60,764 nucleotides of DNA, from contig NZ_CADIKH010000043.1 in the NCBI RefSeq assembly GCF_902859855.1, positions 1 to 60,764 of the forward strand, read 5' to 3'. The position numbers were made by a program, and so were the translations under genes. Of the stretch, positions 42,524 to 52,370 are shown piece by piece. This DNA comes from Paraburkholderia humisilvae. GTDB lineage: Bacteria; Pseudomonadota; Gammaproteobacteria; Burkholderiales; Burkholderiaceae. Below the pieces are notes generated by a model. The model was given only the letters and a program-made list of their open reading frames with translations, did not search any database and was not told the DNA's origin. Position 1 is the first letter of the stretch; each line of letters begins with the position of its first letter.

Positions 42524-44568
42524 TGTCCGCGCAGGAACAGCCGGTCGAGATCGGACAGCGTGAGCTGATACCACGTCGGCCGTCCGTGATTGCATTGATC
42601 CGCGCGTTCGGTCGCTTCCATCTGCCGCAATAGCGCGTTCATTTCGTCGAGCGTCAGCCGCCGGTTCGCGCGTACCGCGTGATGACACGCGAGCGTACCG
42701 AGCAACTCATGCTGGCGTTCGGTCAGCACGCGCGAACCGCCGTATGCATGCAAATCCGCGAGCACCGCGCGCGCCAGCGCGGGCAAGTCGGCGTCCTTCA
42801 GCAGCGCGGGCACCGCACGGATCGCGAGCGTCGTCGGCGACAGCACGGCGAGGTCGAAGCCGAGCGCATCGAGCGTCTCGCGCTCTTCGTCGACAATGCC
42901 GATCTCGACTGGATCGGCCGGCATCGATTGCGGAATCAGCAGCGGCTGCACCGCGATGGTCCGCTCGGCGAGTGCGTTCTTGAACTGCTCGTACAGGATG
43001 CGCTCGTGCGCCGCGTGCATATCGACGATCACCAGCCCGCGCGCGTTTTGCGCGAGCACGTAGATGCCGTGAATCTGACCCAGCGCGAAACCGAGCGGCT
43101 GCTCGTCGGCCACGTCGAACGCGGCATGCGGCGCTAGCGTGGCGAATGGCGATGGCGCGCCGGCGCTGACATCGCGCGCTTCGGGCGTATGCAGCGTCGT
43201 CGCTCCGTGCGGCGTGCCGGCGCCCGTGTCCTTGCGGCCGAACAGTGCGTCGTACAGCGCAAGGGGTTGCGCGACCGGCAACGTGCCTTGTCGCATGCGC
43301 GCATCGCGCATCCAGGTCGCACCGGACGATGGCGCGCCGTTTCCGAAGCGGCGCTCGCCGTCCAGCGCGAATGCGCCGTTATTCAAACCACCCAGCGGCG
43401 TCGAGCCGAACGAAGCCGGCCCCGCGAGCGGTTCGACATGCGCGGCGTGGCCACCCGCGGTCGTCTCCGGCGATGCGCCCGCGTGGCGTGCAAGCGCGCG
43501 CTGCACCGCGTGAAACACGAACTGGTGAATCGAGCGCGAATCGCGGAAGCGAACTTCAATTTTCGATGGGTGCACGTTCACGTCGACCGCTTCCGGCGGC
43601 AGATCGAGAAACAGCACGTACGACGGGTAACGGTCGCCGTGCAACACGTCTTCGTACGCGGCACGCACCGCGTGCGTGAGCAGCTTGTCGCGCACGAAGC
43701 GGCCGTTCACGAAAAAGTACTGCTGGTCGGCCCGGCCGCGGCTCGCCGTCGGCAAGCCCGCGCAGCCGTACACCGCGAGCGGGCCGGCCACCTCGTCGAG
43801 CGGCAGATGCGCGGTCGCGAACGTGTCGCCAAGAATTTTCGCGACGCGCGCGGCCGGATCGCTTGCGTTCCAGTGCTCGACCGCTCGGCCGTTGTGCAGC
43901 ACCGAGATGGCGACGTCGGGCCGGGCGAGCGCCGCGCGGCGGACCATCTCGAGGCAATGGCCGAGTTCGGTCTGCTCACTCTTCAAAAACTTGCGGCGTG
44001 CCGGCGTATTGAAATACAGCTCGCGCACTTCGATGGTCGTGCCTTGCGTGCCGGCGGCGGGTGTGAGCGCACCGGTCTGCGCGTCGATGCGGGTGGCGTG
44101 CGGGGCGTCGCCGGTGCGGCTCGTGATGAGCATCTCCGACACCGATGCGATCGATGCCAGCGCTTCGCCGCGAAACCCCAGCGTCGCGACCGCTTCGAGC
44201 TCCGCAAGCGAGCGGATTTTGCTGGTCGCATGACGGGTGAGCGCAAGCGCGAGTTCCCCAGCGGGGATGCCGCAGCCGTCGTCGGTGATCGAGATGCGCT
44301 TCACGCCGCCTTCGTCGAGCAGAACGCGCAGCGTGGCCGCGCCCGCGTCGAGCGCGTTTTCGAGCAGTTCCTTGACCACCGACGCGGGCCGCTCGACGAC
44401 CTCGCCGGCGGCGATCTGGCTAATCAACTGATCGGGCAATGGCTGGATCGAGCGCGGCGCACGCGCGGCACGTGGCGTGCGTGCGGGACGGGCGACGGCG
44501 GCGGGTTCCGTGGGCGCGGCGGATGCGCCCGCAGCCGTGCCATCTGACGGTTCGCGGTATTCGGACAT
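42520..44568 (-). CDS. mutL: DNA mismatch repair protein MutL, endonuclease type
   Basis: The 682-residue protein has a 40-residue Ala/Pro-rich N-terminal extension before IQPLPDQLISQIAAGEVVER. The GHKL ATPase motifs are KELLENALDAGA, ITDDGCGIP, TSKI and GFRGEALASI. The C-terminal domain has DMHAAHERILYE (about 513-524), the endonuclease motif DQHA(x)2E(x)4E in the form found in Pseudomonas and Neisseria, plus ACHHAVRANRRL and CNHGRPTWYQL. E. coli MutL lacks these and relies on MutH, so this protein should nick DNA itself. It is followed by the coupled miaA. Confidence 0.95.
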   Translation of the reverse strand: MSEYREPSDGTAAGASAAPTEPAAVARPARTPRAARAPRSIQPLPDQLISQIAAGEVVERPASVVKELLENALDAGAATLRVLLDEGGVKRISITDDGCGIPAGELALALTRHATSKIRSLAELEAVATLGFRGEALASIASVSEMLITSRTGDAPHATRIDAQTGALTPAAGTQGTTIEVRELYFNTPARRKFLKSEQTELGHCLEMVRRAALARPDVAISVLHNGRAVEHWNASDPAARVAKILGDTFATAHLPLDEVAGPLAVYGCAGLPTASRGRADQQYFFVNGRFVRDKLLTHAVRAAYEDVLHGDRYPSYVLFLDLPPEAVDVNVHPSKIEVRFRDSRSIHQFVFHAVQRALARHAGASPETTAGGHAAHVEPLAGPASFGSTPLGGLNNGAFALDGERRFGNGAPSSGATWMRDARMRQGTLPVAQPLALYDALFGRKDTGAGTPHGATTLHTPEARDVSAGAPSPFATLAPHAAFDVADEQPLGFALGQIHGIYVLAQNARGLVIVDMHAAHERILYEQFKNALAERTIAVQPLLIPQSMPADPVEIGIVDEERETLDALGFDLAVLSPTTLAIRAVPALLKDADLPALARAVLADLHAYGGSRVLTERQHELLGTLACHHAVRANRRLTLDEMNALLRQMEATERADQCNHGRPTWYQLTLSDLDRLFLRGQ

Positions 44569-44917
44569 GGCGGAATTATAGCGATTCGCCGCGCGGCGCC
44601 TGTAAGCGGGGCACGCGCTTTGGACGCGACGTTCTTCGCCGGCCCCCCGGGATGGACGACACTCACGCGTGCTACGAGCGCGCGCACGGTGCCGGGATCA
44701 TATTTTCTTAATATTGCGGCTGGTACTTTGGGTATCATGGCGCGGTCGCTTTTTCCGGTTTGGGCGCGTTTCGCCGGTTTGTGCTGCGTGTCGCACGCCG
44801 CGCCCAACTGGCCCGACTGGCGAATGTCGTCGCCACCGCATTTCGTCGGATCAGAACCGACCGTCGCGCGCCGCGTAGCCTTGGCCCCGCAATTCGCGCT
44901 ATTGAGAGGATGTCTTT
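44569..44917. other. Intergenic region between mutL and dedA, no gene seen
   Basis: This is the divergent control region. Near 44701-44740 an AT-rich stretch ends in TATCAT (44733-44738), a possible -10 for dedA, but no convincing -35 precedes it. An open frame crosses the region without recognisable product. Confidence 0.4.
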
Positions 44918-45604
44918 TTGGATACGCTCCTGCATTTCGTCAACCTTGTCCTGCACATCGACGCATTTCTCGGTGACTTCATACGCCAGTACGGCGCATG
45001 GGTCTATGCGGTGCTGTTCCTGATCGTGTTTTGCGAGACCGGGCTTGTCGTGCTGCCGTTTCTGCCCGGCGATTCGCTGCTGTTCATCGGCGGCGCGTTT
45101 TGCGCGAGCGGTGCGATGAACCTCGGCGCGCTGATCCTGTTGCTGGTCGTTGCCGCCGTGACCGGCAACACGGTTAACTACCTGATCGGCCGGGCGATCG
45201 GCGCGAAGGTGTTCGATTCGCACATCCCGGTGCTCGAACGGTTCCTTGATCGCGAGGCGCTGCGCAAGACCCACAACTTTTATGAAAAGCACGGCGGCAA
45301 GACCATCGTGCTCGCGCGTTTCATTCCGGTCGTGCGGACTTTCGCCCCGTTCGTCGCGGGCGCGTCGCAGATGAGCGTGCGGCGCTTCCAGCTGTTCAAC
45401 GTTACCGGTGCGCTGTTCTGGGTGCTGCTGCTCGTGCTGCTCGGCTACTTCTTCGGCAACATTCCGTTTATCCGCCAGTACCTGAACGTGATAGTGCTGG
45501 TCGGCATTGGCGCGGCCGTCGTGCCGGTCGCATTGGGTGCGCTGTGGAAAATGGTGCGCCGACGAGCGCCGGAGGGCTCGGCGCCCAAAAGCGGCGGGCA
45601 ATGA
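44918..45604 (+). CDS. DedA family inner-membrane protein
   Basis: The 228-residue protein has the DedA/SNARE-associated motifs: FCETGLVVLPFLPGDSLLFI with its re-entrant loop Glu and Asp, GNTVNYLIGRAIG, and ARFIPVVRTFAPFVAGA with the two essential Arg. DedA proteins are implicated in undecaprenyl-phosphate or phospholipid flipping and membrane potential. The start is a TTG at 44918, set by GAGAGGA at 44904-44910 with a 7-nt spacer; the nearby ATG at 44910 is in another frame. Convergent with mscS. Confidence 0.92.
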   Translation: MDTLLHFVNLVLHIDAFLGDFIRQYGAWVYAVLFLIVFCETGLVVLPFLPGDSLLFIGGAFCASGAMNLGALILLLVVAAVTGNTVNYLIGRAIGAKVFDSHIPVLERFLDREALRKTHNFYEKHGGKTIVLARFIPVVRTFAPFVAGASQMSVRRFQLFNVTGALFWVLLLVLLGYFFGNIPFIRQYLNVIVLVGIGAAVVPVALGALWKMVRRRAPEGSAPKSGGQ

Positions 45605-45665
45605 AGGCGGTGAGCGCCTCGTCGGTCTGACGGGCACACACCGCGCGGTGGACCGCGCATCAGAC

Positions 45666-45699
45666 AAAAGGGCATCGCGTCGATCGCGATGCCCTTTTT
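45666..45699. terminator. Bidirectional intrinsic terminator between dedA and mscS
   Basis: AAAAGGGCATCGCG (45666-45679) and CGCGATGCCCTTTT (45685-45698) make a perfect 14-bp stem with a 5-nt loop and T-runs on both strands. It serves both convergent genes. Confidence 0.9.
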
Positions 45700-45747
45700 G
45701 CTGGTCCTGCCGGAACGCACGCGTTACGTGCGCCGCCGCTGCGCGGT

Positions 45748-46563
45748 CTAGCTGGCCGCCGTGCGTCGCACGAACGGCGTTTCCGGCGTCGGATAGCCGG
45801 CTTCCCGGAACGTCTCGACAATCGCGCGATTCGTGTCGAAATAGACCTGCCAGTAATGATCGGTGTGCGTATAAGGCCGCACACACAGCATCGGTCCTTC
45901 TGGCGTAAACGACAACACTTCGATATCAGGCGCCGGATTCTCCGCGACATTGGGAATGCGCGTCACCGCCGCGCGCAGACGGTTCGCCGCATCAATCGGG
46001 TCGACGCCGTTCGCAATCTTCGCGGTCAGTTCGACGCGGCGTACCGGCAGCGCGCTGTAGTTCGAGATCGTGTCGGAGAAGATCTTGTTGTTGCCGATGA
46101 TGGTCGTCACGTTGTCCGGCGTGACGACTGTCGTGCCGAACAGCCCGAGCTCGCGGACCGTGCCGGTCACGCCGCCGACGGTGACGAAATCGCCGACCTT
46201 GAACGGACGCAGCACCTGCATGAACACACCGGCTGCGAAGTGCGCGAGCAGGCCACCCCACGCGGTGCCGATTGCAAGACCCAGGCCGGCGAGCAGCGCG
46301 GCGAACGACGTGGTCTGCACGCCGAACACCTGCAGGATCGCGAGAATCAGCATCAGATTCAGCAGCGCGCCGAGAATCGAGCCAAGGTAATGCGCGAGCG
46401 TCGGATCGACACGGCCATTGCGCTCGAGCACCGCGCGCAGCAAGCGCGTGATCAGCCCGATCACCCACCGCCCGATAATCCACAGGACAATGGCGGCAAG
46501 TACTTTGGTTCCGAAGTCGATGCCTCGGGTCATCAGGAATACGCGTACGGTTTCAAGGTCCAC
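45748..46563 (-). CDS. mscS: Small-conductance mechanosensitive channel MscS
   Basis: The 271-residue inner-membrane channel opens on hypo-osmotic shock. Three N-terminal membrane helices are visible, the third being the Gly/Ala-rich pore helix (LLAGLGLAIGTAWGGLLAHFAAGVF region, about 90-115). The beta domain (FKVGDFVTVGGVTGTVRELG) and an alpha/beta C-terminus follow. The start is GTG at 46563 with AGGA seven bases upstream, giving VDLETVRVFL; an in-frame ATG at 46626 lacks support. Confidence 0.93.
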   Translation of the reverse strand: MDLETVRVFLMTRGIDFGTKVLAAIVLWIIGRWVIGLITRLLRAVLERNGRVDPTLAHYLGSILGALLNLMLILAILQVFGVQTTSFAALLAGLGLAIGTAWGGLLAHFAAGVFMQVLRPFKVGDFVTVGGVTGTVRELGLFGTTVVTPDNVTTIIGNNKIFSDTISNYSALPVRRVELTAKIANGVDPIDAANRLRAAVTRIPNVAENPAPDIEVLSFTPEGPMLCVRPYTHTDHYWQVYFDTNRAIVETFREAGYPTPETPFVRRTAAS

Positions 46564-46994
46564 GATGTCCTCGCTCGATCGATGGTGTTGTGCTTCGTTG
46601 GATCGACTGCAGCCTATGCCGCGCATGCGCGGTGCTGCGTGATGTTACGGTGATGTTTCGGTTGTGCTAAGTCTGTGCTACCGCGAAAGGCTTTGACAGG
46701 AAGGGCGATACGACGTGATGGCGGGCGTGGCCGGTCGCCCGCGGCCTTCGGAAGTTATAGCCGACCGCGTGCGCGTTAGCAAGTCGTATTCCCGCTTCTA
46801 GTCCTGCTCCCAGGGCCGCCTCCCGCCGCACGCATGCGCGATGACTGAAGCGGCGCGAATACCGCCGCCGGCGGTGGTCGCCGCGCGCTTTGCGTCGGCA
46901 CGCATGCCACCGTGCTGCGAAGCAAACGCCAGCGCTCCGGTGAATCCATCAGCGCAGCCGAACTCGACGTCACACCGAACACGCTTCGGAATGC
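46564..46994. other. Intergenic region upstream of mscS, no gene seen
   Basis: Some 430 nt separate the mscS start from the terminator of the next transporter gene. Open frames exist on both strands but none has a good ribosome-binding site or recognisable product. A TTGACA at 46693-46698 has no matching -10. Confidence 0.4.
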
Positions 46995-47026
46995 AAAAAG
47001 GCTCATCGGTTTCCCGATGAACCTTT
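46995..47026 (-). terminator. Intrinsic terminator of the MFS transporter gene
   Basis: On the minus strand AAAGGTTCATCGG and CCGATGAGCCTTT pair over 13 bp with one U-G, closed by a GAAA tetraloop and followed by TTTTTG. It lies about 40 nt after the gene's stop. Confidence 0.85.
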
Positions 47027-47064
47027 GTCGTTTCAACCTGCTTCGGCCGATGTTTCTGATCGGG

Positions 47065-48573
47065 TCAATGTCGCATCGCAGCCGTTGCGATCGTCGCGTC
47101 CGTTGCGAAATCTTCCGCGTCGACGTCATAGCCAGACGGTTCCCAACGAATCGCGAGCAGCGCGATCAGTCCGCACAACGGCGCGGCCGCGATGATCCAG
47201 AACACACGCGTGCCGAGCGCGGCGGCGAGCACCGGAAACAGGAACAGCGACACGGTCGAGCTTGCACGCATCAGCGTCTGGTTAAAGCCGACCCCGACGC
47301 CGCGCAGCGAGGTCGGATAGCTAAGCGACGCGAACGTCATGGTGTGCGAGCCGGGACCGAAACCCTGGCCGAGCAGGAAGGCGCCGAGCAGTGCGACCGC
47401 GAGGGCGACCTGGACGCCGCCCGCCGGCTTGCCGACCATCGCAAGGCCGACCAGCGCAGCCAGCTGGAACATATAACCGAGCACCGTCGGCTTCCATGCA
47501 CCGGTCTTCGGCACCGTGCGCACCGCGATCAGGCCGCCGACGAAGGCGAACGCAAGATTGAGCACGAGCGACGCGAGGATGGTCGTCAGCATCGACTGGG
47601 CGAGGAAACTCGAGATGATCACCGGTAGGCCGAATGCGACCGCGTTATACGCGAACGACGACGCGACGGCGAGCACGGTCGCGAGCACCGTGCGCTTCAG
47701 ATACACACCGCGCAGCAGCGTGCCGTAGTTTGCCCACGATGCGCGGCGCGGCGCGCGTTGCGCAGCAGTGGCCCGCGATGCATCCGGCGCGACCGCCGCG
47801 TCGATGCCATACGAGCGTTTCAGGATTTTCGCGGCGCCGGCAAGGTCGCCCTGATTCGCGGCCCATACCGGCGACTCGCTGATATAGCGGCTGCGGATCG
47901 CGATAATGACCAATGCCGGCACGGCGCCGAAGCCGAGAATCAGACGCCACAGCAGCGGTTGATGGCTCGCCGGCAGCATCGCGTAGAACGCCAGCACGAG
48001 CAGATATGACACGCTGATCGCCGCATACCAGACCGGACACCACATCGCGACGCGTGCCGCCTTGTTGCCGCGCCCGCGTAATCGCGAAAACTCGGCGAGA
48101 AAGGCCATCGCGACCGGCAGATCGATGCCGACGCCAAGCCCCATGACGAAGCGCGCGCCGCCGAGCACCCACGCGTTCGGCGCAAATGCGCACGCGAGCG
48201 CGGCGATCACGAAGAAGAACATATCGGCCATAAAGACGCGGTAACGGCCGATACGGTCAGTCAGGAAGCCGCCAAGGCATGCGCCGACGATCGCGCCGAA
48301 CGTGATCGCGGACGCGACGAAGCCGATGCCGGCGGGCGTCAATGAGAACTCGCGCGCGATGTCTTTGACGCCGAACGCGAGCGCACCGAGGTCATACGCG
48401 TCGAGAAACACGCCGCCGAGTGCGATGGCAACGACGATGCGCGCGTCGCTGCCCGCCGCGGCGCCCTGGTTGACGAGTTGAGAGACGTCCGCAGCCGAGC
48501 GGATCAGGGCTCGCGCGGGTGCGGTCGATTGTGCCGGCGCGGCTTGGAGTTCGGGAGCGAAGGGGATGGACAT
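47065..48573 (-). CDS. MFS transporter, metabolite:proton symporter type
   Basis: The 502-residue protein has twelve predicted membrane helices. The first is preceded by a 50-residue Ala-rich tail and begins IALGGVFLDAYDLGALAFGV. The MFS loop motif is GGFLTDRIGRYRV between helices 2 and 3, and GLGVGIDLPVAMAFLAEFSR is the helix 4 region. A central loop of about 50 residues separates the halves. The pattern is of the sugar-porter/aromatic-acid type MFS but the substrate is not clear. A terminator follows. It stands alone next to the methyltransferase gene. Confidence 0.88.
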   Translation of the reverse strand: MSIPFAPELQAAPAQSTAPARALIRSAADVSQLVNQGAAAGSDARIVVAIALGGVFLDAYDLGALAFGVKDIAREFSLTPAGIGFVASAITFGAIVGACLGGFLTDRIGRYRVFMADMFFFVIAALACAFAPNAWVLGGARFVMGLGVGIDLPVAMAFLAEFSRLRGRGNKAARVAMWCPVWYAAISVSYLLVLAFYAMLPASHQPLLWRLILGFGAVPALVIIAIRSRYISESPVWAANQGDLAGAAKILKRSYGIDAAVAPDASRATAAQRAPRRASWANYGTLLRGVYLKRTVLATVLAVASSFAYNAVAFGLPVIISSFLAQSMLTTILASLVLNLAFAFVGGLIAVRTVPKTGAWKPTVLGYMFQLAALVGLAMVGKPAGGVQVALAVALLGAFLLGQGFGPGSHTMTFASLSYPTSLRGVGVGFNQTLMRASSTVSLFLFPVLAAALGTRVFWIIAAAPLCGLIALLAIRWEPSGYDVDAEDFATDATIATAAMRH

Positions 48574-48721
48574 ACGGCGGGCGCGCAAAATATGCGCAAA
48601 AACGTGAAAAGTCGTGATCCTACCGGCGCCTTTCAGCGTGCAGCAAGGTTATTTTCGTTATTAGCTCATGCGCGGTGCGGTTTGCGCGAACGGCACGCCC
48701 GGAGTGCGTCGTTGGCGCCTT

Positions 48722-49522
48722 TTAGCGCCGCGCGATCACCGCGGTGGACTCGACCCACTCCTCGACCCAGCCATTGCGCGCATGCGTATCGAGCAACGTC
48801 TTCAGGCGGTTCAGCAATTCGTCGAGCCGCTCGCCGAGATGGCTGCGCGACAGGCTCGACATCGACTGCGGCCGCACCATCAACGCATCGATCGACACCC
48901 GGCGCCGCTCGACGATCGACACCCGCTCAAGCGACGCAAACGGCGATTGCATCAGCACCGCTTCATGGCCGACCCAATCGTCGGATTTGCGGCGCGCGCG
49001 GGCCGGATCGCTTTGCGCATACTGATCGAGCAGGCTCCGATATTCCGCCATCCACGGTTCCGACGCGCCATCAGGCTGCGACGTGGCGAAGAGCGCAACC
49101 GCGCCGCCCGGTTCGATCAGCGTATCGAGGCGGCGCAGCGTATCGGGCCGGTCCATCCAATGGAATGCGCGGCCGATTACCGCGAGCCGGAATGTGCCCA
49201 TATCGGCGGACAGATCGTACGAACTGCCGAGGCGGAACTCGATATTCGGCGCGATGCCGGCCCCGAGTTCCGACGCGATGCGCAGCATTTCGGGCTCCGG
49301 ATCGAGCGCGACGCCGCTTGCGACCCACGACGCGAACGCGATCGACAACTGACCCGGCCCGCAGCCGATATCGAGCAGACGCTCAGTGCCGTCAAGCCCG
49401 CAGGTTTCGCCGACGCGCCGGATCAAACGGGGAGAGTAGGCCGCGCGGCCGCTCAGATAATGAGCGGCGGCATGCCTGAAACGGTCGGGCACGAACGGAA
49501 TCGGATCGGTCACGGTGCGCAT
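48722..49522 (-). CDS. Class I SAM-dependent methyltransferase
   Basis: The protein (266 residues from this start) has the SAM-binding glycine motif RLLDIGCGPGQLSIAFA, then GVALDPEPEMLRIA with the acidic residue at the end of strand 2, and FRLAVIGRAFHWMDR as the motif before the catalytic site. Members of this type methylate small molecules or lipids; the substrate is unknown. An ATG at 49582 would add 20 residues; neither start has a clear ribosome-binding site. Confidence 0.85.
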   Translation of the reverse strand: MRTVTDPIPFVPDRFRHAAAHYLSGRAAYSPRLIRRVGETCGLDGTERLLDIGCGPGQLSIAFASWVASGVALDPEPEMLRIASELGAGIAPNIEFRLGSSYDLSADMGTFRLAVIGRAFHWMDRPDTLRRLDTLIEPGGAVALFATSQPDGASEPWMAEYRSLLDQYAQSDPARARRKSDDWVGHEAVLMQSPFASLERVSIVERRRVSIDALMVRPQSMSSLSRSHLGERLDELLNRLKTLLDTHARNGWVEEWVESTAVIARR

Positions 49523-49687
49523 CCATGAAAGCGGCGCGTGGTGTCGCGCACTGACTGCACCGTGCGCGACCGCGCGCGTCATCTGAAAGCCGGAGGAAGG
49601 GTTCGTCCGGCGGCGACACCGATGTTAACCGATGCGTCTTTCAGCTCGCAGTTCGGCTCTCGGTGCGATTTCCGACCGGCTTGCCGC

Positions 49688-51016
49688 CTAGACCGCGTCT
49701 CTCATCCGCTCGGCCACACCGCCGCGACGGTACAGCGCGAGCGTCGCCCCCAGCCCGCATAGGGCCGCAAAACTCAGCCAGTAGCCCGGCGCGGCCTTGT
49801 CGTGCAGCACCTCGATCAGGAACGTCGACACGGCCGGCGTAAAGCCGCCGAACAGCGCGGTCGCGAGGCTGAATGCCAGCGAGAAGCCCGCGACTCGTAC
49901 CTCGACCGGCATCACCTCGGTCAACGCGGCGACCATCGCGCCGTTGTACACGCCGAAGAAGAACGAGAACCACATCAGCACGATAAACATCCGGCCGAAG
50001 CTTGGCGCCGACGCGAGCCACGACAGCGCCGGATACGCGGTGAAGATCGCCAGCAGCGAGATGGTCAGCAGCAGCGGCTTGCGGCCGATGCGGTCGGACA
50101 GCGCGCCGCCGATCGGCAGCCAGATGAAGTTGCCGATGCCGACGCACAGTGTGACGATCAGGCTATCCGACGTCGACAGCTTCAGCACGGACTTGCCGAA
50201 GGTCGGGGTATAGACGGTGATCAGATAGAACGTGGTGGTGGTCATCGCGGTGAGCAGCATGCCGGCGATCACCGTGGTCCAGTTCGCGAGCATCGAGCGG
50301 AAAACCTCGCGCGCGCTCGGATGATGCTTGCGCGACTGGAACGCTTCGGTTTCCTGCAGCGAGCGGCGCAGCAGAAACAGGAACGGCACGATCATGCAGC
50401 CGATGAAGAACGGGATGCGCCAGCCCCATGCGTGCAGCGCGTCCGCGGGGAGCCACGCGTTCAGCCCAAAGCCGAGCAGCGCCGCGACGATGATGGACAC
50501 CTGCTGGCTTGCCGACTGCCAGCTCGTATAGAAGCCCTTGTTGCCGGGCGTCGCCATTTCGGCCAGGTACACCGACACGCCGCCTAGTTCCGCACCCGCC
50601 GAGAAGCCTTGCAGCAGGCGCCCGATCAGCACGAGCAACGGCGCGAGCACACCGATCGTCTCGTAGCCCGGCACGCACGCGATCAGGATCGTGCCGCTTG
50701 CCATCAGCGTCAGTGTGACGATCAGACCTTTGCGGCGGCCCACCTGGTCGATATACGCGCCGAGCACGATCGCGCCGAGCGGCCGCATCAGGAAGCCGGC
50801 GCCGAATACCGCGAAGGTCAGCATCAGCGACGCGAAGTCGCTGCCGGCCGGAAAGAATACCTTCGAGATATACGTGGCGTAGAAGCCGAACAGGAAGAAG
50901 TCGAACTGCTCGAGGAAATTGCCGCTGGTGACCCGCAGCACGGCGGCCACTTTCGACCGAGGTGGCTGCGCCGCAACGGACGTGACGGTCGATGGGGGCA
51001 CGATCTTTGTCTCCAT
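49688..51016 (-). CDS. tcuC: MFS tricarballylate/citrate:proton symporter TcuC
   Basis: The 442-residue inner-membrane transporter is of the metabolite:H+ symporter (MHS) family. It has SGNFLEQFDFFLFGFYATYI in helix 1, the loop motif GAYIDQVGRRKGLI, GRLLQGFSAGAELGGVSVYL, and the C-half repeat GGALSDRIGRKPLLL. Its position directly after tcuB and tcuA identifies the likely substrate as tricarballylate or a related tricarboxylate such as citrate or aconitate. The gap to tcuB is 97 nt. Confidence 0.9.
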   Translation of the reverse strand: METKIVPPSTVTSVAAQPPRSKVAAVLRVTSGNFLEQFDFFLFGFYATYISKVFFPAGSDFASLMLTFAVFGAGFLMRPLGAIVLGAYIDQVGRRKGLIVTLTLMASGTILIACVPGYETIGVLAPLLVLIGRLLQGFSAGAELGGVSVYLAEMATPGNKGFYTSWQSASQQVSIIVAALLGFGLNAWLPADALHAWGWRIPFFIGCMIVPFLFLLRRSLQETEAFQSRKHHPSAREVFRSMLANWTTVIAGMLLTAMTTTTFYLITVYTPTFGKSVLKLSTSDSLIVTLCVGIGNFIWLPIGGALSDRIGRKPLLLTISLLAIFTAYPALSWLASAPSFGRMFIVLMWFSFFFGVYNGAMVAALTEVMPVEVRVAGFSLAFSLATALFGGFTPAVSTFLIEVLHDKAAPGYWLSFAALCGLGATLALYRRGGVAERMRDAV

Positions 51017-51113
51017 GGTGTTTCCGTAATGCGTAGTTTGAACCTTTGTTGCTCTGGTTTTCTTTCGAAATGAAAGGATAGAGGGCGCGAGCGAGCGCGC
51101 CCCGTACGCTAAC

Positions 51114-52370
51114 TCATTCCGAACCGAGCTTCAAACTATTCGCTTGTCTTTTCTCGATCGACGACTTCAGTAGCGCGGCGCTGCGATAGATGCCGTGTGC
51201 GAATTTTCCGTAAGGCAGTGTCGCGAACAGCGCGAGCACGACGCCGAGGTGCACGGCGAGCAGCCACGCGAGCGCCGCGGTGTCGCGCCATGCGAGCAGC
51301 GCGAGACCGGTTGCACTGGTGAGCAGCAGCAGCGCGATAAAGCCGCGGTCCATCGGCTTCTGTGCCGCGTCGCCGCGTGCGGGATCGCGTTTGAGATTCA
51401 GCCACAACAGCCCGGCGGGGCCGATCAGCAGCCCGATGCCGCCTAGCGTGCCCAGCAGCACGGGTACGCTCACGAATGGATACGGCGCGTGCTGGTCGAG
51501 GGCATAGTGATAAAGCGTGGCCACCACAGTCGACGCGAAACACAGCATGAAGCCGTAGAACGTGAAGTGATGAAAGCGCCGTCGTGCGAGTGTGAAACGG
51601 TCGTCGGCCTCGTTGCAGCCGTCGCCGTGACCGCCGTCGAGATACTTCAGCGTGAGCGCGTTTCGGGTTGCTTCCGCAACGGCCGCCCCCCCGGCCGCAC
51701 CTACGGCGGTGCCTGCCGACACGTCCTTCCAGAAGCGCGTGACGCCGGTGCCGAGCGACATGATGGCGAGTACGAAGACCACGCCGAACAGCAGCGCGAG
51801 CAGGTTGTGCGGGAAGATCGCGTAGAAGTTGCCCGCGAGCGGCGTACCGAAGAGCGGCGCCTTCATCGCGACGCCAAGCACGAGGAAGAGCGCGAGGCCG
51901 AACGCGAGCGCGAGCGACAGCGTCAGGCCATTACGTTTGTACAGCGCGCCCATGAACGACGGCACCGCATATTCGCTGTACGTCTCCATGCGCACCTTCG
52001 CCATGGCCTGCGGCACGTTGACCGCGAACTCATGCGGCGGGGCGTACTGGCACGCGTGGTAGCACGCGCCGCAGTTATGGCACAGGTTAGCGAGGTAGTT
52101 CACGTCGGCCTTGCCGAACTCGAGACGACGCGTCATCGCGGGAAAGACGGCGCAAAAGCCTTCGCAATAGCGGCACGCATTGCAGATCTGCATTTGCCGT
52201 GCGACTTCGGTTTCGTTCTCCGTTAGCGGGAGCACGCGGATGGTGCGATGCCTGTGTCCGCCGGTGGACCCACCGTTGGCCGCATCAAGTCCCGACGCCA
52301 GTTGCTGCGCGTCGCGCGCAAGTGCTTCAAGCTTCTGCACGGTGAGCTCCAGTTGATTCGCTTGCGGCAT
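51114..52370 (-). CDS. tcuB: Tricarballylate utilisation protein TcuB (iron-sulfur membrane electron carrier)
   Basis: The 418-residue protein has two N-terminal cysteine clusters, CNACRYCEGFC and CHNCGACYHACQYAPP, that should bind two [4Fe-4S] clusters. About six membrane helices with conserved His for haem follow (HHFTFYGFMLCFAS). In Salmonella, TcuB reoxidises the flavin of TcuA and passes electrons to the quinone pool. The start overlaps the end of tcuA by 44 nt, which is longer than usual but no later start fits the family N-terminus. Confidence 0.92.
   Translation of the reverse strand: MPQANQLELTVQKLEALARDAQQLASGLDAANGGSTGGHRHRTIRVLPLTENETEVARQMQICNACRYCEGFCAVFPAMTRRLEFGKADVNYLANLCHNCGACYHACQYAPPHEFAVNVPQAMAKVRMETYSEYAVPSFMGALYKRNGLTLSLALAFGLALFLVLGVAMKAPLFGTPLAGNFYAIFPHNLLALLFGVVFVLAIMSLGTGVTRFWKDVSAGTAVGAAGGAAVAEATRNALTLKYLDGGHGDGCNEADDRFTLARRRFHHFTFYGFMLCFASTVVATLYHYALDQHAPYPFVSVPVLLGTLGGIGLLIGPAGLLWLNLKRDPARGDAAQKPMDRGFIALLLLTSATGLALLAWRDTAALAWLLAVHLGVVLALFATLPYGKFAHGIYRSAALLKSSIEKRQANSLKLGSE

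Noticed and set aside
44620..44976. Open frame of 118 codons upstream of dedA
   Set aside because: It overlaps the dedA start in another frame and lacks a ribosome-binding site or family motif.
46776..47129. Open frame of 117 codons between mscS and the MFS gene
   Set aside because: It runs through the MFS terminator hairpin, is Arg/Ser/Pro-rich and has no ribosome-binding site or similarity.
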